Positions 33,528 through 45,935 of a stretch of DNA of 64,000 bases are shown piece by piece. Origin of the DNA: Phoronis australis. Its lineage: Eukaryota > Phoronida > Phoronidae. Position 1 is the stretch's first letter, and each line of letters begins with the position of its first letter. The stretch is taken from contig NMRA01000005.1 in the NCBI GenBank assembly GCA_002633005.1, forward strand, positions 599,913 through 663,912. The letters run 5' to 3'. A model generated the notes under the pieces. The model worked only from the letters and a program-made list of their open reading frames with translations. It made no database searches and was not told the DNA's origin. The position numbers and the translations under genes are program-made.

Positions 33528-36500
33528 ATGCCTGCATCCCAAGGCAGAAGTGAAGAATCTGACAAATGCTTGTTTGTTGCAGTTGTTGACCAGGATGACA
33601 GTGATGGCTCTGCTGAACTAGAGTTACTGCAGGAGAATGAGGAGTCTGAGCCCGCTACGCCCCCTGGTGACATCACCTTTGATGTCAACCTTCCCTCTGC
33701 ACACACAGTATGTGTATTCTGTTCTCAACGCTCAATATAGTGCTTTTCCACTGGGCCATTATTATATGACATACCCTCAGACTCACAATAACCCTCACTG
33801 ACTTCCTAACTGCGCGGCTCTCATAAGCACACACTGGCTGCCAAGTCTATGCCAATTTGCCGAAATTCACAAGTGCCTATCAAACATGCTACCATTTCAA
33901 TATCTCAATAGTTTAATTGGGTGGTTTATTTAATCAGCTGCGGAACTTGTTTATGAATGGGTCAACAGTGGTGTGATCTGAGGATTGAAGATTTCCAATT
34001 GTTTGTGCATCCTGAAGTGTGATATGAGATTACCAGTTGTTATGAAAATCATTGTCTTTAGCATTGATGTCAACCATGTTGCTAGATTGCATATTAAATT
34101 AATTATTAACTAACTTTTCACTCTATTCACATGTCATTTTGTGTTTGATGTTTTGTTTTCTGTAGTACCTGGGTTCAGATCTCGAGGAGCTTCATGGGCG
34201 GACAATTTTAGATGAAGATGATCACCTGACACTGCCCATTCTCACGTTGCCAGGGGTAGTGCTTGTGCCTGGCCAGACATTACCTCTACACCTGTTCCAG
34301 GCCCAGACTATAGCAATGATTAAACATATTTGTGATAAAGACAAGACATTTGGCATCGTTACCACTAGGTAAGCTGGGCGGGACACAGCAAGTATATTGC
34401 GTAGTACAGGGTGCAATAGTTAAATGCTTTTTGCTTTATTCATTACAAGACCCATGTTTGTTGTGCTGTAAAATGAAGATTGAGGATCACTTCATTGCAA
34501 AATCCAAGTTTCTTGCATTTTCATTTGCCTTTCATATACTCTTATACGACTTATGTCTTAATGCCTCCATGACAACACTCGACTTTCTGGTGCGCTAACA
34601 TTGTCTTAATTGATCCCTTCAGTAGAATGTTTGGCTTTCTAGTACGCTCAAGTGTTCTGATCCTTTCATCAGGGCAGGGATGTGTCAATGACACCTTAAA
34701 ATCCAGACCAATGCAATACTTAGTAGATCATAAAATACCCACCCGAAACAATACCAAATTTGTGAATACTGTTCAGTGTCAACACCTCTTAAACAGTGTT
34801 AATTTTGATAGACAATAAGTGGCTTGAAGAGCTACCTTCATTTTCAAGGCACTGGAGCATAAAGTAGTGACGGTCATCTCCTGCATACGAAGAAAATGGC
34901 TTTTTGTCAAACTGTCAGATAGGAAACATGGACTGTGCTTCAAATGGCCTGTCCAACTTTGCAATACCATTTTGTTGCACAAAAGTCTTGAACGGTTACA
35001 ATGAAGTAACACAGAGAGCTCTTGATAGAAGGTCGAGTTTTCAGACGGAAAAATGTGTGGTCTTATTCTCAGCTGAACATTTTTTTCACAATTGATCAAA
35101 ATGTTCTCTGATTGTATGTCTGTCACACATGGACTTGCCCATAATTATATTCGTTATGGAAAGCATTTTGTGAGGAGGTGTTTGTTTGCATGGCCCAATC
35201 ATCCATTACCTTTCTATTGTCAGGTATCTAGACTCTGGTCCTGCCCTGGCTTTCGTTGGCACGACTGCAGAGATCCAGTCCATTAAGGAGGAACTAGATG
35301 ACTTGTCTGGTGTGTCAACAGTCAGGCTCAAGGCAATGGGTCGACAGCGTTTTGAAGTACTAGAAACTCGTCGGGAAGTGACAGGGTAGGTTCTGGGCAG
35401 CACCTCATAGTGTGTGGATAAATAGGGGGTGCATTTGCATTAAGAAAGTCGGATCACAGGTCTCAAATGTTTCTCTAACCTGTCGGCAATGAGTGACTTG
35501 TCTAGGTGACGCCAACAAGACAAGTAACTGTCTGGTAGGAGTCGCTCACTCGGTCCCTACTATTGGTCATAAGTTAGACCAGAAATCTGGTTAACAAGAT
35601 TAAAGTACTAATTCAGGTTATGTGCATGACTTGTTTGGCAATTACTGGTTTATGACTTATTACAGTATTATCGTGGCCAAGGTGCACATCTTGGCAGAGA
35701 CGATATTGCCCGACTTCCTTGAAGGAGCCAGACTTCACTCCCATGACAGGTATTTGGGTTCACTGCAACTCAATAGGAGGAGCCCCGGGGGTAGGGGAGA
35801 CAGCGTTAGGAAGAGTGGCACTGGAAAAAGGTTCAACTGTGCTACATGGACCTGGTGGCCGCAATGGGTATATGCAATGTATGACCAGGTATGTAATGTA
35901 CGCCTAGGTATTGTTTGTCCAGATATGTAATGCATGACCAAGTTTGTAGTTTATGACTTCCATGCAAATACAACTTGGCGTTAAGCTAAGCATCGAATGA
36001 TGGTATGTTTTGTGGTTTATGGCCATGTAGGTATGTTGCGTATATCCAAGTAACTATATATTTTATGACCAGGTTTGTATTTTGTCACCAGTTGTATGTT
36101 TTATGACCAGCTGTGTGTTTGTGACCAGATGTGTATTGTATGACCAATGATACTATGTCTATGTAAAGTTATACTGGGTATTGAATGTATGACCAACTTG
36201 TTGTTGCCAGAATTCATTTGATGTCCTAAGAGACCACGCGGGTTAAAGCACCTTGCCTAGCCTAGTCTTGGTGTAGCAAGGTCTGTTAATGATATTCACA
36301 TGGCATGTCTATGGCCATTTTAAGGTTGACCTCTCATGAGGGTATGGCGTGCTGGTAATATGCCAATCTATGGCATTGACTATTATGTTTCCAGCACTGT
36401 CTGGTTGAGGCTGTGAAGGGGGAGCTGAGAGGCTGGAACCTTGCCATGGCTGTTGACAGGATGCCTGAAGACCCTATACTCTTTTCCTATTGGGTGGCTG

Positions 36501-39500
36501 GTAACTTGCCATTTGATGACACAATGAAGTTGGCCTTGTTACAGCTGGACTGTGCAGTACAGAGGCTGAGATGTGAACTAGGTATACTGAAGAAGGTAGG
36601 TACGATGATGTTAGTGGCAGGGCCTTCGTTCATCCTAGGGTAAAGGTGCCTGTGCCTAATTCTGAGAGGGGAATTTTTTGCAGTGAGGGGAAAATTCTAC
36701 CTCCCGATCACCATCAATAGCACCCCCACCCTGTTTGCAAGCTCGGCTCTGCCTCAAGTAGCCAAAACTAAAATTTTGTGCTCTTTCAATTTGTTACCTG
36801 TGTGAGTTACAAGTGATTCGAATCTAGAGTGGAATTTTTCAATACCTTGAGGGAAATGTTCGGGCCTCGTGAGGGGGATTTCACATGATTTTTCAATATT
36901 TTTCATGGGGTAATTGGACTAACATTTGTTCCCTAAATCGAGGGATTCAAGGCCCTGAATGTGCATTGTTTTTTTGTAATGGGCGACTCCACGCTCACTA
37001 GATGGCGTTGTTGAAGAAAGGTGCTGCGTTTCAACATCTGTAGAGATTCAGAGCAGAAAGCTGTTCATATCACCAAGAGGGTGTCTGTGGGGTAATGGTC
37101 CCACATGTCTACCTGACTATTATGCGTTTGTACAGGTTAGACCTTTTTAAACCAGAGCCACTTAGTAAGATTGGTGTCACCTGATAGGAATAGGCTATTG
37201 TTGGAGTGTGCTGTCATGATAGACAAAGGATTGATAATCTTATTGCATTGTGTTAGGGCTGTTCCAGTAAAATCCGTGTGGGAGGGGGGGACGGCAGCAG
37301 AAATAAAAATTCATGGGTGGTGGTCTTCAGAAAAAAACTCAATTTATGGGTGGTCGTTCCTGTAAGAAGTGATGCATTAAAAATGGGTGGTATTTTTGAC
37401 CTGTTAATGTTGACAGGATGGTTACTTCAGCCAAACACATCTTCAAAGAAATCAAAACTCAAGAAATGCAATTGGCAAATATCCTAACTTATCCCAATAC
37501 AAAAAAGCCCATATTGCCAGTGAACAGAGTGCAATATGTTCACTAAGCCATTAATCAAGTCATGGGCAACTTGATTTGAGCCAACTGCTTGTCTGCAGTC
37601 CTATTGAATTGAAAAGTTATGCAACACTAAACTGGTGTTAACACATATAGGAAAATTGATGATTTTTAAATAAAAAGTATGAGGAGTAAGATAAACAAGT
37701 TCCGATATTCACTTGACATAGAAGTATAAAAGAGTTCGTGGAGACAGTTTGAGATTCATAGATCCTTATAATTGAAAAAATGTAAATTGAAATTATAGAC
37801 ACATGGTGAACAGAGACACCTGGTGGCTGCCAAAAGTATTGCTCACAGGCTACTTTAGTTTTTGACAATATTGGACAAGACAACTAGTTCTTGTCTGTCA
37901 ATCATCTAAGTTCTTAACAGGTCCTCCTGGAGGCAATTTGTTTGCAAGTGTTCGATTTTATATTTTAACCTATTAAAAATGATTAAAAAATTATGGGTCA
38001 TGGGTTGGAGAAATAAATGAAAAATATGGGCGGTGGGTACGAAATAAAAGTGCCTTCCCCCCCCTCCCATACAGATTTTGCTGGAACAGCCCTTATGTTT
38101 TATTGTGTGTTTGGAGGGAAAGTGTACACTGAAGACTGATGCACATGGTTGTTCCTTCAGTTAGATGCAAAAGCTTAATTTTGAAGTTGCACCACATCGT
38201 GTAATATTTATTTGGTTGTCCATAGTGTTCCGTCCTGTGTTGTGGTCAGTGTGGTCAAGAGGTGACCAGTAAACATGACGTGTTCACGATGGCCTTGAGT
38301 GGCCCCATGGCTGCCTACGTCAACCCAGGAGGTCACGTACACGAGACACTGACTGTGTATAAGGCGCAAGGAATGTCACTGATTGGTCGGCCATCTGCAG
38401 AGCACAGCTGGTTTCCTGGGTAAGGGATATTTCAATTTGTATGTTCCCATATACTTGTTATGACATGGCTGCTGTATGAATTTGTCTAGTCCTTCATACT
38501 GTTCAAGCCTTCAGACTATTTCATTGAGGATAATTATATAAATCACTCATGGACATCTGCCTCTATTTAGACTGCCTCTATTCAGAATTAATGCTGACTT
38601 GCAATGCAAAAGGCTCTCAATGGGCTATTTGGAGGGAGCCCCATAAGCTAACAATAAGCCAACTTTAGCTGCTAACACTGAACAGTGGTGTTGGACATTT
38701 ACAAATCACAGTGCAACCCATGAAGTGGTCTACCAGATATTTCTGAATCCATGGTGAAAAATCTGGATCTTATGTGTCTTATACTTTGAATTTTTGAAAA
38801 CCTAAATTAAACGTGATTATACATTCTTAAACTTTTTTGCATTGAACCTTATTTTCAAATTTTATTTTATACCCATCGAGCAGTGGAAATTTTAGCCATG
38901 AAAGACTTCTTTTTACTGCAAAATCCCAAGTTTTTCTTTTCGACAACTGATACCTCTGCTATCAGAAGGTAAATAATTCAAGTATAGACAACCTTCCCTC
39001 TGCCATGAACCATAAAATAAGAGTGTGCTCTTTGTGTGTCTTTTCCCACATGATGAATAAAAACTGCCAAAAAGCAGTGAAAAACAAAAATCTTGGGATT
39101 ATGTCCCATGAAGATTTGCCATGCAGTTGAAATCACTTGACATTGTCCCAAGGACTTGCACATATAAATTAGCTGTAGTATCAAATAAAAAATCTGTGAA
39201 TCAAAATTGTTCAAGGCAAAAAATGGATAAGAGGAAATTTTTTATTCCCATTCATCTCACTAATTCTATTCAGTAGGATCAGTGATTTGCCAATCATGTC
39301 CGCAGCAGAGTTTGTTTCAATCACTACATCGTTTACAAAATCCCTTAAAGGAGGATAAAAAACAAATGTCCAGACAAATGTGTGTAGCAGAGTAAGCTGC
39401 AATCCTTTGTCCTTGACCTTGGCATTTGGTACAAGTTACTGTCCACAGATGGCAACCAGAGTCGCAACTGCTTCCACTTGTCTGGTCATCTCACTTTCCT

Positions 39501-39696
39501 GGTGTATACAAATGTGTTTTCCAGCTATTCCTGGACCATAGCCAACTGTAGACACTGTGGTTCACACAAAGGCTGGAGGTTTACAGCCAACCAGAAGGAT
39601 CTTAAGCCATCCAGCTTCTGGGGCCTGACTAGGTCAGGACTGCAACCAGGATATGAGCAGAGTGATGGAGAACAGCAGTGGGAACCATCCTTATGA
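33528..39696 (+). CDS. CRBN: Cereblon, CUL4-DDB1 substrate receptor
   Basis: Exons: 33528-33707, 34166-34368, 35224-35385, 35666-35888, 36395-36595, 38226-38419 and 39525-39696 (1335 nt, 444 residues; human 442). After an acidic N-terminus comes the Lon-like domain ([37 protein letters not shown]). A helical DDB1-binding part and the CULT domain follow. The CULT zinc cysteines (C329, C332, C396, C399) and the tri-Trp ligand pocket (H383, W385, W391, W405, F407) are intact. The residue matching human Val388 is Ile393. Known role: presents substrates, including those with C-terminal cyclic imides, to the CRL4 ubiquitin ligase. The ATG chosen gives a plausible acidic start, but ttgtag just upstream (33510-33515) could be a 3' splice site, so a further upstream exon is possible. 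Confidence 0.96.
35876..36200 (+). repeat. Degenerate 'tatgaccaggtatgtaatg' tandem repeat in CRBN intron 4
   Basis: Short units of about 20-30 bp based on tgtatgaccag and tatgt are repeated many times, starting at the exon border at 35888 (tatgaccag|gtatgt). The unit therefore contains a copy of the 5' splice site. Copies are imperfect. Confidence 0.6.
37256..38092. mobile_element. Harbinger-type MITE in CRBN intron 5
   Basis: The 837-bp segment starts GGGCTGTTCCAGTAAAATC and ends with the reverse complement of GGGCTGTTCCAGCAAAATC. The inverted ends extend about 30 bp into G-rich tracts. The triplet TTA lies directly outside both ends (37253-37255 and 38093-38095). A 3-bp TWA target duplication with GGGC-type ends is typical of the PIF/Harbinger superfamily. 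No transposase remains. Confidence 0.75.
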
Positions 39697-40829
39697 TATC
39701 CATTGTAAGGGAACCTAACTATTGTATTACAAGCAGGAGTCAGTATTGCTTATGAACAATTACTGTATTCTGAGGGGGGAGTAATCTCCCCTACAGTGTC
39801 AGAGCCCAACATGACAGTTGACAGGGGACTTAATTATTGATGGTAACAGCCACAGGACGACAGGTTGTCTTACAGTTGTTGAATCTTAAGTAAGAGTTGT
39901 TTTTACCGTTTTTGACTTGTTTTGAATTGTTTGGAATTCAAAGAATCAACTTTGATAAAGTAAGTACTCTTGTGATGACAGCTTATTCATTAAGAAGAGT
40001 GCAACTTCACTTATATTTTCCACAATTTGACAACATTAGAGACTCGTTTTACTGCACCTAATACCTTTATCAATAGATTAGTGCAAGAGCCGCTGCACCC
40101 TTAAGAAGTCTGTTTATCAGGAGCACTGATCTAATATGCTTTTGTTTAAAGCAGGTCAGGTACCACATTAGCAGTGACTTGAGGACAGCAAAACCTTGAC
40201 TATGGTGATTTTTCTACTGGTTTCTGTATGGTTAAGTTTGCTCAAGACCAGGTTCTACAAATTCGCTTGTTTTCACAGCATGTCTGTATGCCCCAGGCAT
40301 TGTCTCAAGGAATAACGAATGACTCCTTTATAAAAGGACGGCTAAGACAGCTTTCTAGCTGTTAGAGGAGTAGTTTATCAGTTCAGCTTAGACCAAGTTG
40401 CCAGAAATTTCCGCAAATAGACCCACTAAAAAGTAAACCTACGGGTGATTTTTGGAAAGTTTTCCAAAAGCAACTAGCCCATGGGCGTATTTTGGGTAGG
40501 CCTAATTGGGTGCATGTTTTGAAAATTTGACGAATTGTTCTGTGGGCCTTGTGTGAATGGCAGTTGAGCACACTGTGTTTGCTTGAATGCCAAATACGTA
40601 TGGAAGAAAAAAAGTTATTAGCGAGATACAGTACATTAAAAAGTAATTGTTGCCTGTTTAAAAATTTCACAAATAATGTTTGCTTAACAAAACTGCATCA
40701 CAAAATGTTAAACACAGTTTCGGAAAAATAAAATACGCCCCACCTTCTCTTTTCGAAAATAAACCGAGGCGTATATTCGATTTTATTTGGCGTTTTTGAA
40801 AGGTCGTTTTCCACATGACAGCGTTTACC

Positions 40830-41375
40830 GGTTCAGTGACTTTACCAGACTTGGGGGGGTTCTGAGCATGAGATAACATAGCTTCTTTGTTAGCTGCCAA
40901 GCACACTCTCTTGTCTGTTATGACAACAAGCAGTCCAATTATCTACCAGGCTTATTACAGACCATGTGTGAACACAGTCAAACTCAGAGGGAATTAGTGT
41001 ATTTGGAAATAATAGATTGTGGTAACTTCGGTTGCAGTTGGGCGATTTTGGCCATTCAAAAACTAAATAATTATGATCACCATTTGACGAAGATTTCAGA
41101 AGTGTGTTATAACTTAACTTGTATTTTCAACAGCACAGCCCAGTCAGGGTAGATACAATCTTATTGGAGATTAGAGCAATTGTGGAACAAAAGAGAATTG
41201 GCCCTCCATCCATAAATGCCAGAGATAATGGAGTTAATCAGTCGTGTAAGATATTGCTTACAGGGGTGTTCTTCCCAGCTTATTGTTGGGCTATAGAATC
41301 GACCAATTTGGGAGCAACGGGAAAACGCTGTAATGAAATATCAGTCTATGGGCCTATATTCGGAAAATCCCGGAA
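40830..41375 (+). repeat. Dispersed repeat pair, copy A (partner 46098-46650)
   Basis: Shares ordered blocks with 46098-46650: ttaccagac, ctgccaagcaca, tctaccaggcttattacaga, taacttcggttg and gcaacgggaaaacgc. No terminal repeats or coding capacity were identified. It could be an old segmental duplication or an unclassified element. Confidence 0.65.
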
Positions 41376-42277
41376 CAAATTGTGTTAGAGCTAAGGAAAA
41401 AGCTCTTCTGACTGATATAGACTATAGGAAAGATGGCCATTTGTTTGATATAGCATAGCTGTGTCTTAGGGTGAGATTTATGTTTCTCATAATGGCCAGG
41501 TGTCTGTATTATCTTTGTGTACAGTACATGCTTTTTGTCTGTGGTTTTCTCTGGTCTGTGATGAATAAATTGATTTTTTAACTACACGCAGGAAGTTTTA
41601 GGTACCCTGATTTGTCAAGCTTTGTCTTTTGTGAACAGTCGTGACAACTTTGTCTGATTGTCAGTGGAGCACTTGACTCCCCCAATTGTTTGTTGACGTC
41701 AACGTCTGGGGCGCTGTTCACACTCTGCCGTTGAGACGGCGGTTCCATAATCCGCCGGCATAAACGGTGTCCCAATATTGGCAGCAACAAAACTATTGTG
41801 GATGATATATTTAGTTTTAGATCGGCAGTGACGCTGCGTTAAGCGGGAAAATCTCGAATTAGGCCGCGGAGACGAGACTGTGCCGTGTTACCAACCCTCT
41901 CCACGTAGCGGCCATGATGTCAATTGACACGTCATTCAAAGATGACTCGTTTCACTGCAATCGATCGTTGCCAAATCCGTGCACATACCGTGGAGGCCCT
42001 TGTCGCACATTCGCGCGACACATACGGCGGTTCGTGGCACCGTGACAATTCGCCTCTACACACACCGAAGAACTTGCTTGCCCTAGATATCCAATGCCCA
42101 ATGAACCGAGAGAACCACCGGAAACCGCTAAAAATTAAACATGTTCAACTTAACGGCAGTCTTGGCAGTTGGAAACGGACTGTGCACAGTCACTTTCACC
42201 GATGAGAAAAACGATCCCACCAGAACCAGCAGACTATAGAGCTATCGCTGCATGGCGAACCAAAAACGTGAAAAATG

Positions 42278-42281
42278 NNNN
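42278..42281. other. 4-N gap beside a poly-C run
   Basis: A four-base ambiguity directly before a run of C. It is an assembly artefact at a homopolymer. Confidence 0.95.
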
Positions 42282-43861
42282 CCCCCCCCCCCCACAGAAC
42301 GTTTTCAGTTCGGTTTCAACAAAAAACAATAGGGCTTCGATCTATTCAGGGTATACGTGTCTTTTTGCAAATTCTACCCTGATCAGATAAAAAGTGCTAC
42401 TTGTAGATCTAAAGAAATATGCAACCAAAAGCACCCTGACTACAAATATGGGGCTATAGAACTCACTTATTTCAGTGATGCGCCGCCCGTTGTGCCGGTG
42501 CCTGCCTGCCTCAAACTAAATTTGAACTGGAGATTTCTCTCTATGGTCTTACATATAATGTCAACTTTAGTACACCGGCAAACGTACCAATTGCACCACT
42601 TCCCGGCGAGTTCGCAATGGTTATGATAGAATCATACGCACGAACATCGCATCTTATACGCACTAACCACTTGGCAAACCACTGAGGCCAGCGCGAGCAA
42701 AACCAGTGTGTCACTCTAAACATTCGGTCATAAAAAAGAATGGTGCAACCTTTGCAAGTGTGGTACACACGCATGTAACGCTTGACAAAACCTGAGAATG
42801 AGTGGCGCTGATGCTTGGGTCCGAGGCTAAAAAATTGAGGAGCGTTCCCATACTACGTCATCTAAAATTTGTCACTTTTTACCCTCCTCCGGGTCGGTGC
42901 CCCTCTGTCATTACCCATCATCATGAATGATGTAACCTCCGCCGACGGCAGTCTACGTCATTGCAGCCAACGCTCCCTCCCTTAATCGGAAGTCGTCGTT
43001 GGAGATCCCCCCTCCAGCCCTCTTATGGTGCGCCGCCCATGCAACAAGAGCAATCACGAAAAGTTCCGCGGTCATCGACTTATCGTATTTTGGGGTTCAG
43101 TTGTGTCACAGCTCGATGGACTACATAGGCGGATTTAGGGGGGGCCAGGCCGCCCCCCCTTGGCTGCCGCAAAAAAATAAAACGGCAAGAGCGTAGGGAA
43201 ATGTTAAGTTTATTAATTAACCCCTGTAATTAAAATTATACGGATGAAACAAGATTTAAATGTGTGCAGTTTTAGTGTTTTTTGGGGGGCTCAGATCTAT
43301 TTTCAAGTGTCATATTCGGAACACGGCGCATTCGTAACGGAACTATGGCTAATAAGCTCTCCCGCGATATCCCAGGCCACCGGCAAAAGCGCTGCGCACT
43401 ACGACTCCGTTTCCGTCGTCTGCTCCACTGTGCAATGAAGAAAATTTACTTCATTTTTTAAAGAAAATGGAACCAGAGTGACGATGAAAAAACAGAAATT
43501 GCTGGTAAGATGTGAATTTTAATCGAAGCCTTGGTGAATCTCTCAGAACCTCATAATTCTCTATTTGTCAAACCTTAACTTAAAACGATTTCCAAAGCAA
43601 TCCCCATTGCCAACACGAAAAACGGATTTGGCCTTTTGGGCATTTGAAGACTATTTTAAATACAACAAATTTGTTAAAGTGTACACAACATGACTCTAGT
43701 ACCTCAAAATAAATTTTATTATTATATCTTACTTGATTTCAGTGCCTTTAGTGCACAGCTCATAAAGAAACACGCAAAAATTGAAAAAAATAATAATTAT
43801 GTACAACGTCATGGGTTGAACCCAGGTCGTTCGCCATACCGTTCGGATCAGAGACAAAGTG

Positions 43862-44130
43862 TATAGAGTGAAGAGAATGCAAAGTACATTTAGCGTCGAG
43901 AAGGTTCGTAGAGGGATCAAAAGATGTGTTTCCGGAGGCTGCAGCAACAGCAGCCAGGCGGAAAACGTCTCGGTGTTCCGAAGGACACCAAAGTTGCGCA
44001 GAAGTGGCATGACTTCGTGCGCCGAACGAGAGTGTGGGACGTCATCGTGGACCAAGCGATTCGGTCCGGGGCCACTCTGTGTTCTGCCCACTTCGAGGAC
44101 TCGTGTTTCGACTCCAGTCACAGGAGACGA
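43862..44130 (+). pseudogene. Frameshifted THAP zinc-finger module inside the transposon
   Basis: One frame gives IKRCVSGGCSNSSQAENVSV. After a frameshift near 43975 a second frame gives PKDTKVAQKWHDFVRRTR and then TLCSAHFEDSCFD. Together these supply the C-x4-C and C-x2-H ligands, the Pro/Trp core and the HF...CF end typical of THAP domains. The frameshift makes it non-functional as read, unless it is an assembly error. Confidence 0.65.
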
Positions 44131-44182
44131 TGAAGGCCTGGTTCAATAAAGGACAATATTTATCATTCAGAAACATCAGCTC

Positions 44183-44431
44183 TTAATTCAGGATCGTCTG
44201 TTGGATGACTGGGTTGACTCGCCGAGCCCGAGGCCGCTTCTCTCGCGGGAGGATCCAGTTCATAAGGCTCAAAGTAGAAAAGTACGCAGCCGGAAGCACA
44301 TTAAACTTGTTCTCGCTTTCGTGCAACCCCATTTCCTCATCCAGGCCACCATTCTCATACGTTTCTTCATAGTATTCGTTCAATTCTTGCTCATAATCGT
44401 CGTCACTTTCAAATTCCCTGGTCTCCGCCAT
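44183..44431 (-). CDS. Unrecognised acidic open frame inside the transposon
   Basis: An 82-codon frame starting with ATG at 44431. The N-terminal half is very acidic and Tyr-rich (EQELNEYYEETYENGG). The C-terminal part is basic (PREKRPRARRV). It is oriented against the THAP remnant, with only about 50 bp between their 3' ends. I do not recognise the protein. It may be a captured exon or chance. Confidence 0.3.
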   Translation of the reverse strand: MAETREFESDDDYEQELNEYYEETYENGGLDEEMGLHESENKFNVLPAAYFSTLSLMNWILPREKRPRARRVNPVIQQTILN

Positions 44432-44757
44432 TGTTCAATGCTAGTCACTGATCTCTTGTGTTCAACCCATGACGTCACATGGCGGGAAATGTGAAAATTG
44501 GCAAAATTGAAAGAAAAATCAAAATTTTGAGCTAATTACACAAAATAAACATGGGTTTAGCTAAATTTTACGTCATACATTTAGTCTGTGGCCACCGGTA
44601 ATTCAAAATGTGCAAAAATCCATGGTGTGTACTGTTTAAGAACCGATTGCACCAAATATAAAACGTGTAATAAGCATTGCGAAAAGAAGTAGGTTTCGCG
44701 CGCAAACGCTGTGGACCATAAACAAGTAGGTCTCTTAGCACAAGATTAGTAGTTAAA

Positions 44758-44832
44758 TCGTGGTGGTTTAGTGGTAAAGCGGCGTGCGCTCTATCCGCCA
44801 GGTCGTGAGTTCGAGTCTGTGGTACGCGCGGT
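44758..44832 (+). mobile_element. tRNA-like SINE head
   Basis: The tract tggtttagtggtaaagcg resembles a tRNA D-arm/A box, and ggtcgtgagttcgagtct resembles the T-arm/B box. The 5' and 3' flanks do not pair into an acceptor stem, so it is not called a tRNA gene. The end of the SINE body is unclear. Confidence 0.5.
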
Positions 44833-45301
44833 TTTTCCTGTTTGACACGTCTCTTCTATATTTTTTGCCTTTTTTCTTGGATAATACTTCAGGAATCTAG
44901 GAAAATGCTTGATTTTTAGAGGAAAAAAACAGAAACATTTCCTGGGCGGAAGGGGGGCAACCCCCCTCCCGACCTCCCCCCCATTCGGTGCTATACGCAT
45001 CTACAATCGTGGTTTGCGCAAATGGCTTACAGCTGGACAAAATGTTGCCCCCCCTTGTGATATCCTAGAACCGCCACTGGACTAACTGAAACAAGGCCTT
45101 ATGTGGTCCGAGGCTGTCTGAGAATATGTTCAGTATTGCCTTAGCATCATTTCAGTAGGTTTAGTCATTTACTACTCAACTTTCACTTGTTATTTCCTGC
45201 CACTTTATAGAGAAGTCGATAAGTAACACTTCCTATTCTAAGAACTCCCTTATTTGAATGTGCATCTTAATTGATTAGTTCGTAATTCTTGTATCCCTAG
45301 T

Positions 45302-45453
45302 CAGTGGCGGATTTAGAAGCCGGGGGCCATGGCCCCCCTAAAATTCTCCTGTCCATTTGGCAGTTCGGAGTGCGAACGTCTGACGAGTAAAATCCTGGCT
45401 AATAGACATACTCTGACCTCCCCCCACAACTCAAAATCTTGGATCCGCCCCTG
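45302..45453. mobile_element. 152-bp MITE of the 5-bp-duplication family
   Basis: Starts CAGTGGCGGATTTAG and ends CTTGGATCCGCCCCTG, an inverted-repeat pair. CTAGT is present on both sides (45297-45301 and 45454-45458). No coding capacity. Confidence 0.8.
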
Positions 45454-45935
45454 CTAGTCTCTCTACTATATATTGTGTCTCATTCACTATTTGTCAGTCC
45501 ACACACCACAGTGTATAGTGTGTGCGTTCTGTTTTACGATCTGCAGTTTATTACAATAGAACTATAAGCCTAGTTAGACTCAACCTCATTGTTTAATTCA
45601 ATCTCACGGTTCCACATAACTAACCACCTCCACTAACCTCAGTAGTTGAACCCCATTATTTTTACTAGTCGCGCGCCCACGGTCTTACGTCGGACACCTC
45701 CAAGCAACTCCACTTAGCGGCCCTAATTCTGTTTTTGAAAACTGTTCGTGGTGCTTCCCTTTCTCGTAAATTGTTTCTTTGGCGATGTTTTTGAACGGAC
45801 TCACAAAATGACGATTTTCACAAGCACGGCATGATGAAAAGAATACTACGGTGACACCTCAACTGGTCGAGAAGCGCAACTCGATCGGTTTGCGCACCAC
45901 ACATTTCAGTTTTTGCCGGTTCGAGATGGCTTCTC

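Larger units (their letters stand above)
43124..45079 (+). mobile_element. 2-kb DNA transposon with 5-bp target duplication and THAP remnant
   Basis: The left end, CATAGGCGGATTTAG, and the right end, CTAGAACCGCCACTG, are imperfect inverted repeats followed inward by G-rich and C-rich tracts. GACTA flanks both sides (43119-43123 and 45080-45084). The ends match the smaller elements at 45302-45453 and 56315-56469. CAG-type ends suggest a hAT-related family, although 5-bp duplications are shorter than the usual 8. It contains the broken THAP module at 43862-44130, a minus-strand open frame (44183-44431) and a tRNA-like tract (44758-44832). Confidence 0.65.

Noticed and set aside
44758-44832. tRNA gene
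   Set aside because: The A and B boxes are present but the acceptor stem does not pair. A SINE head fits better.
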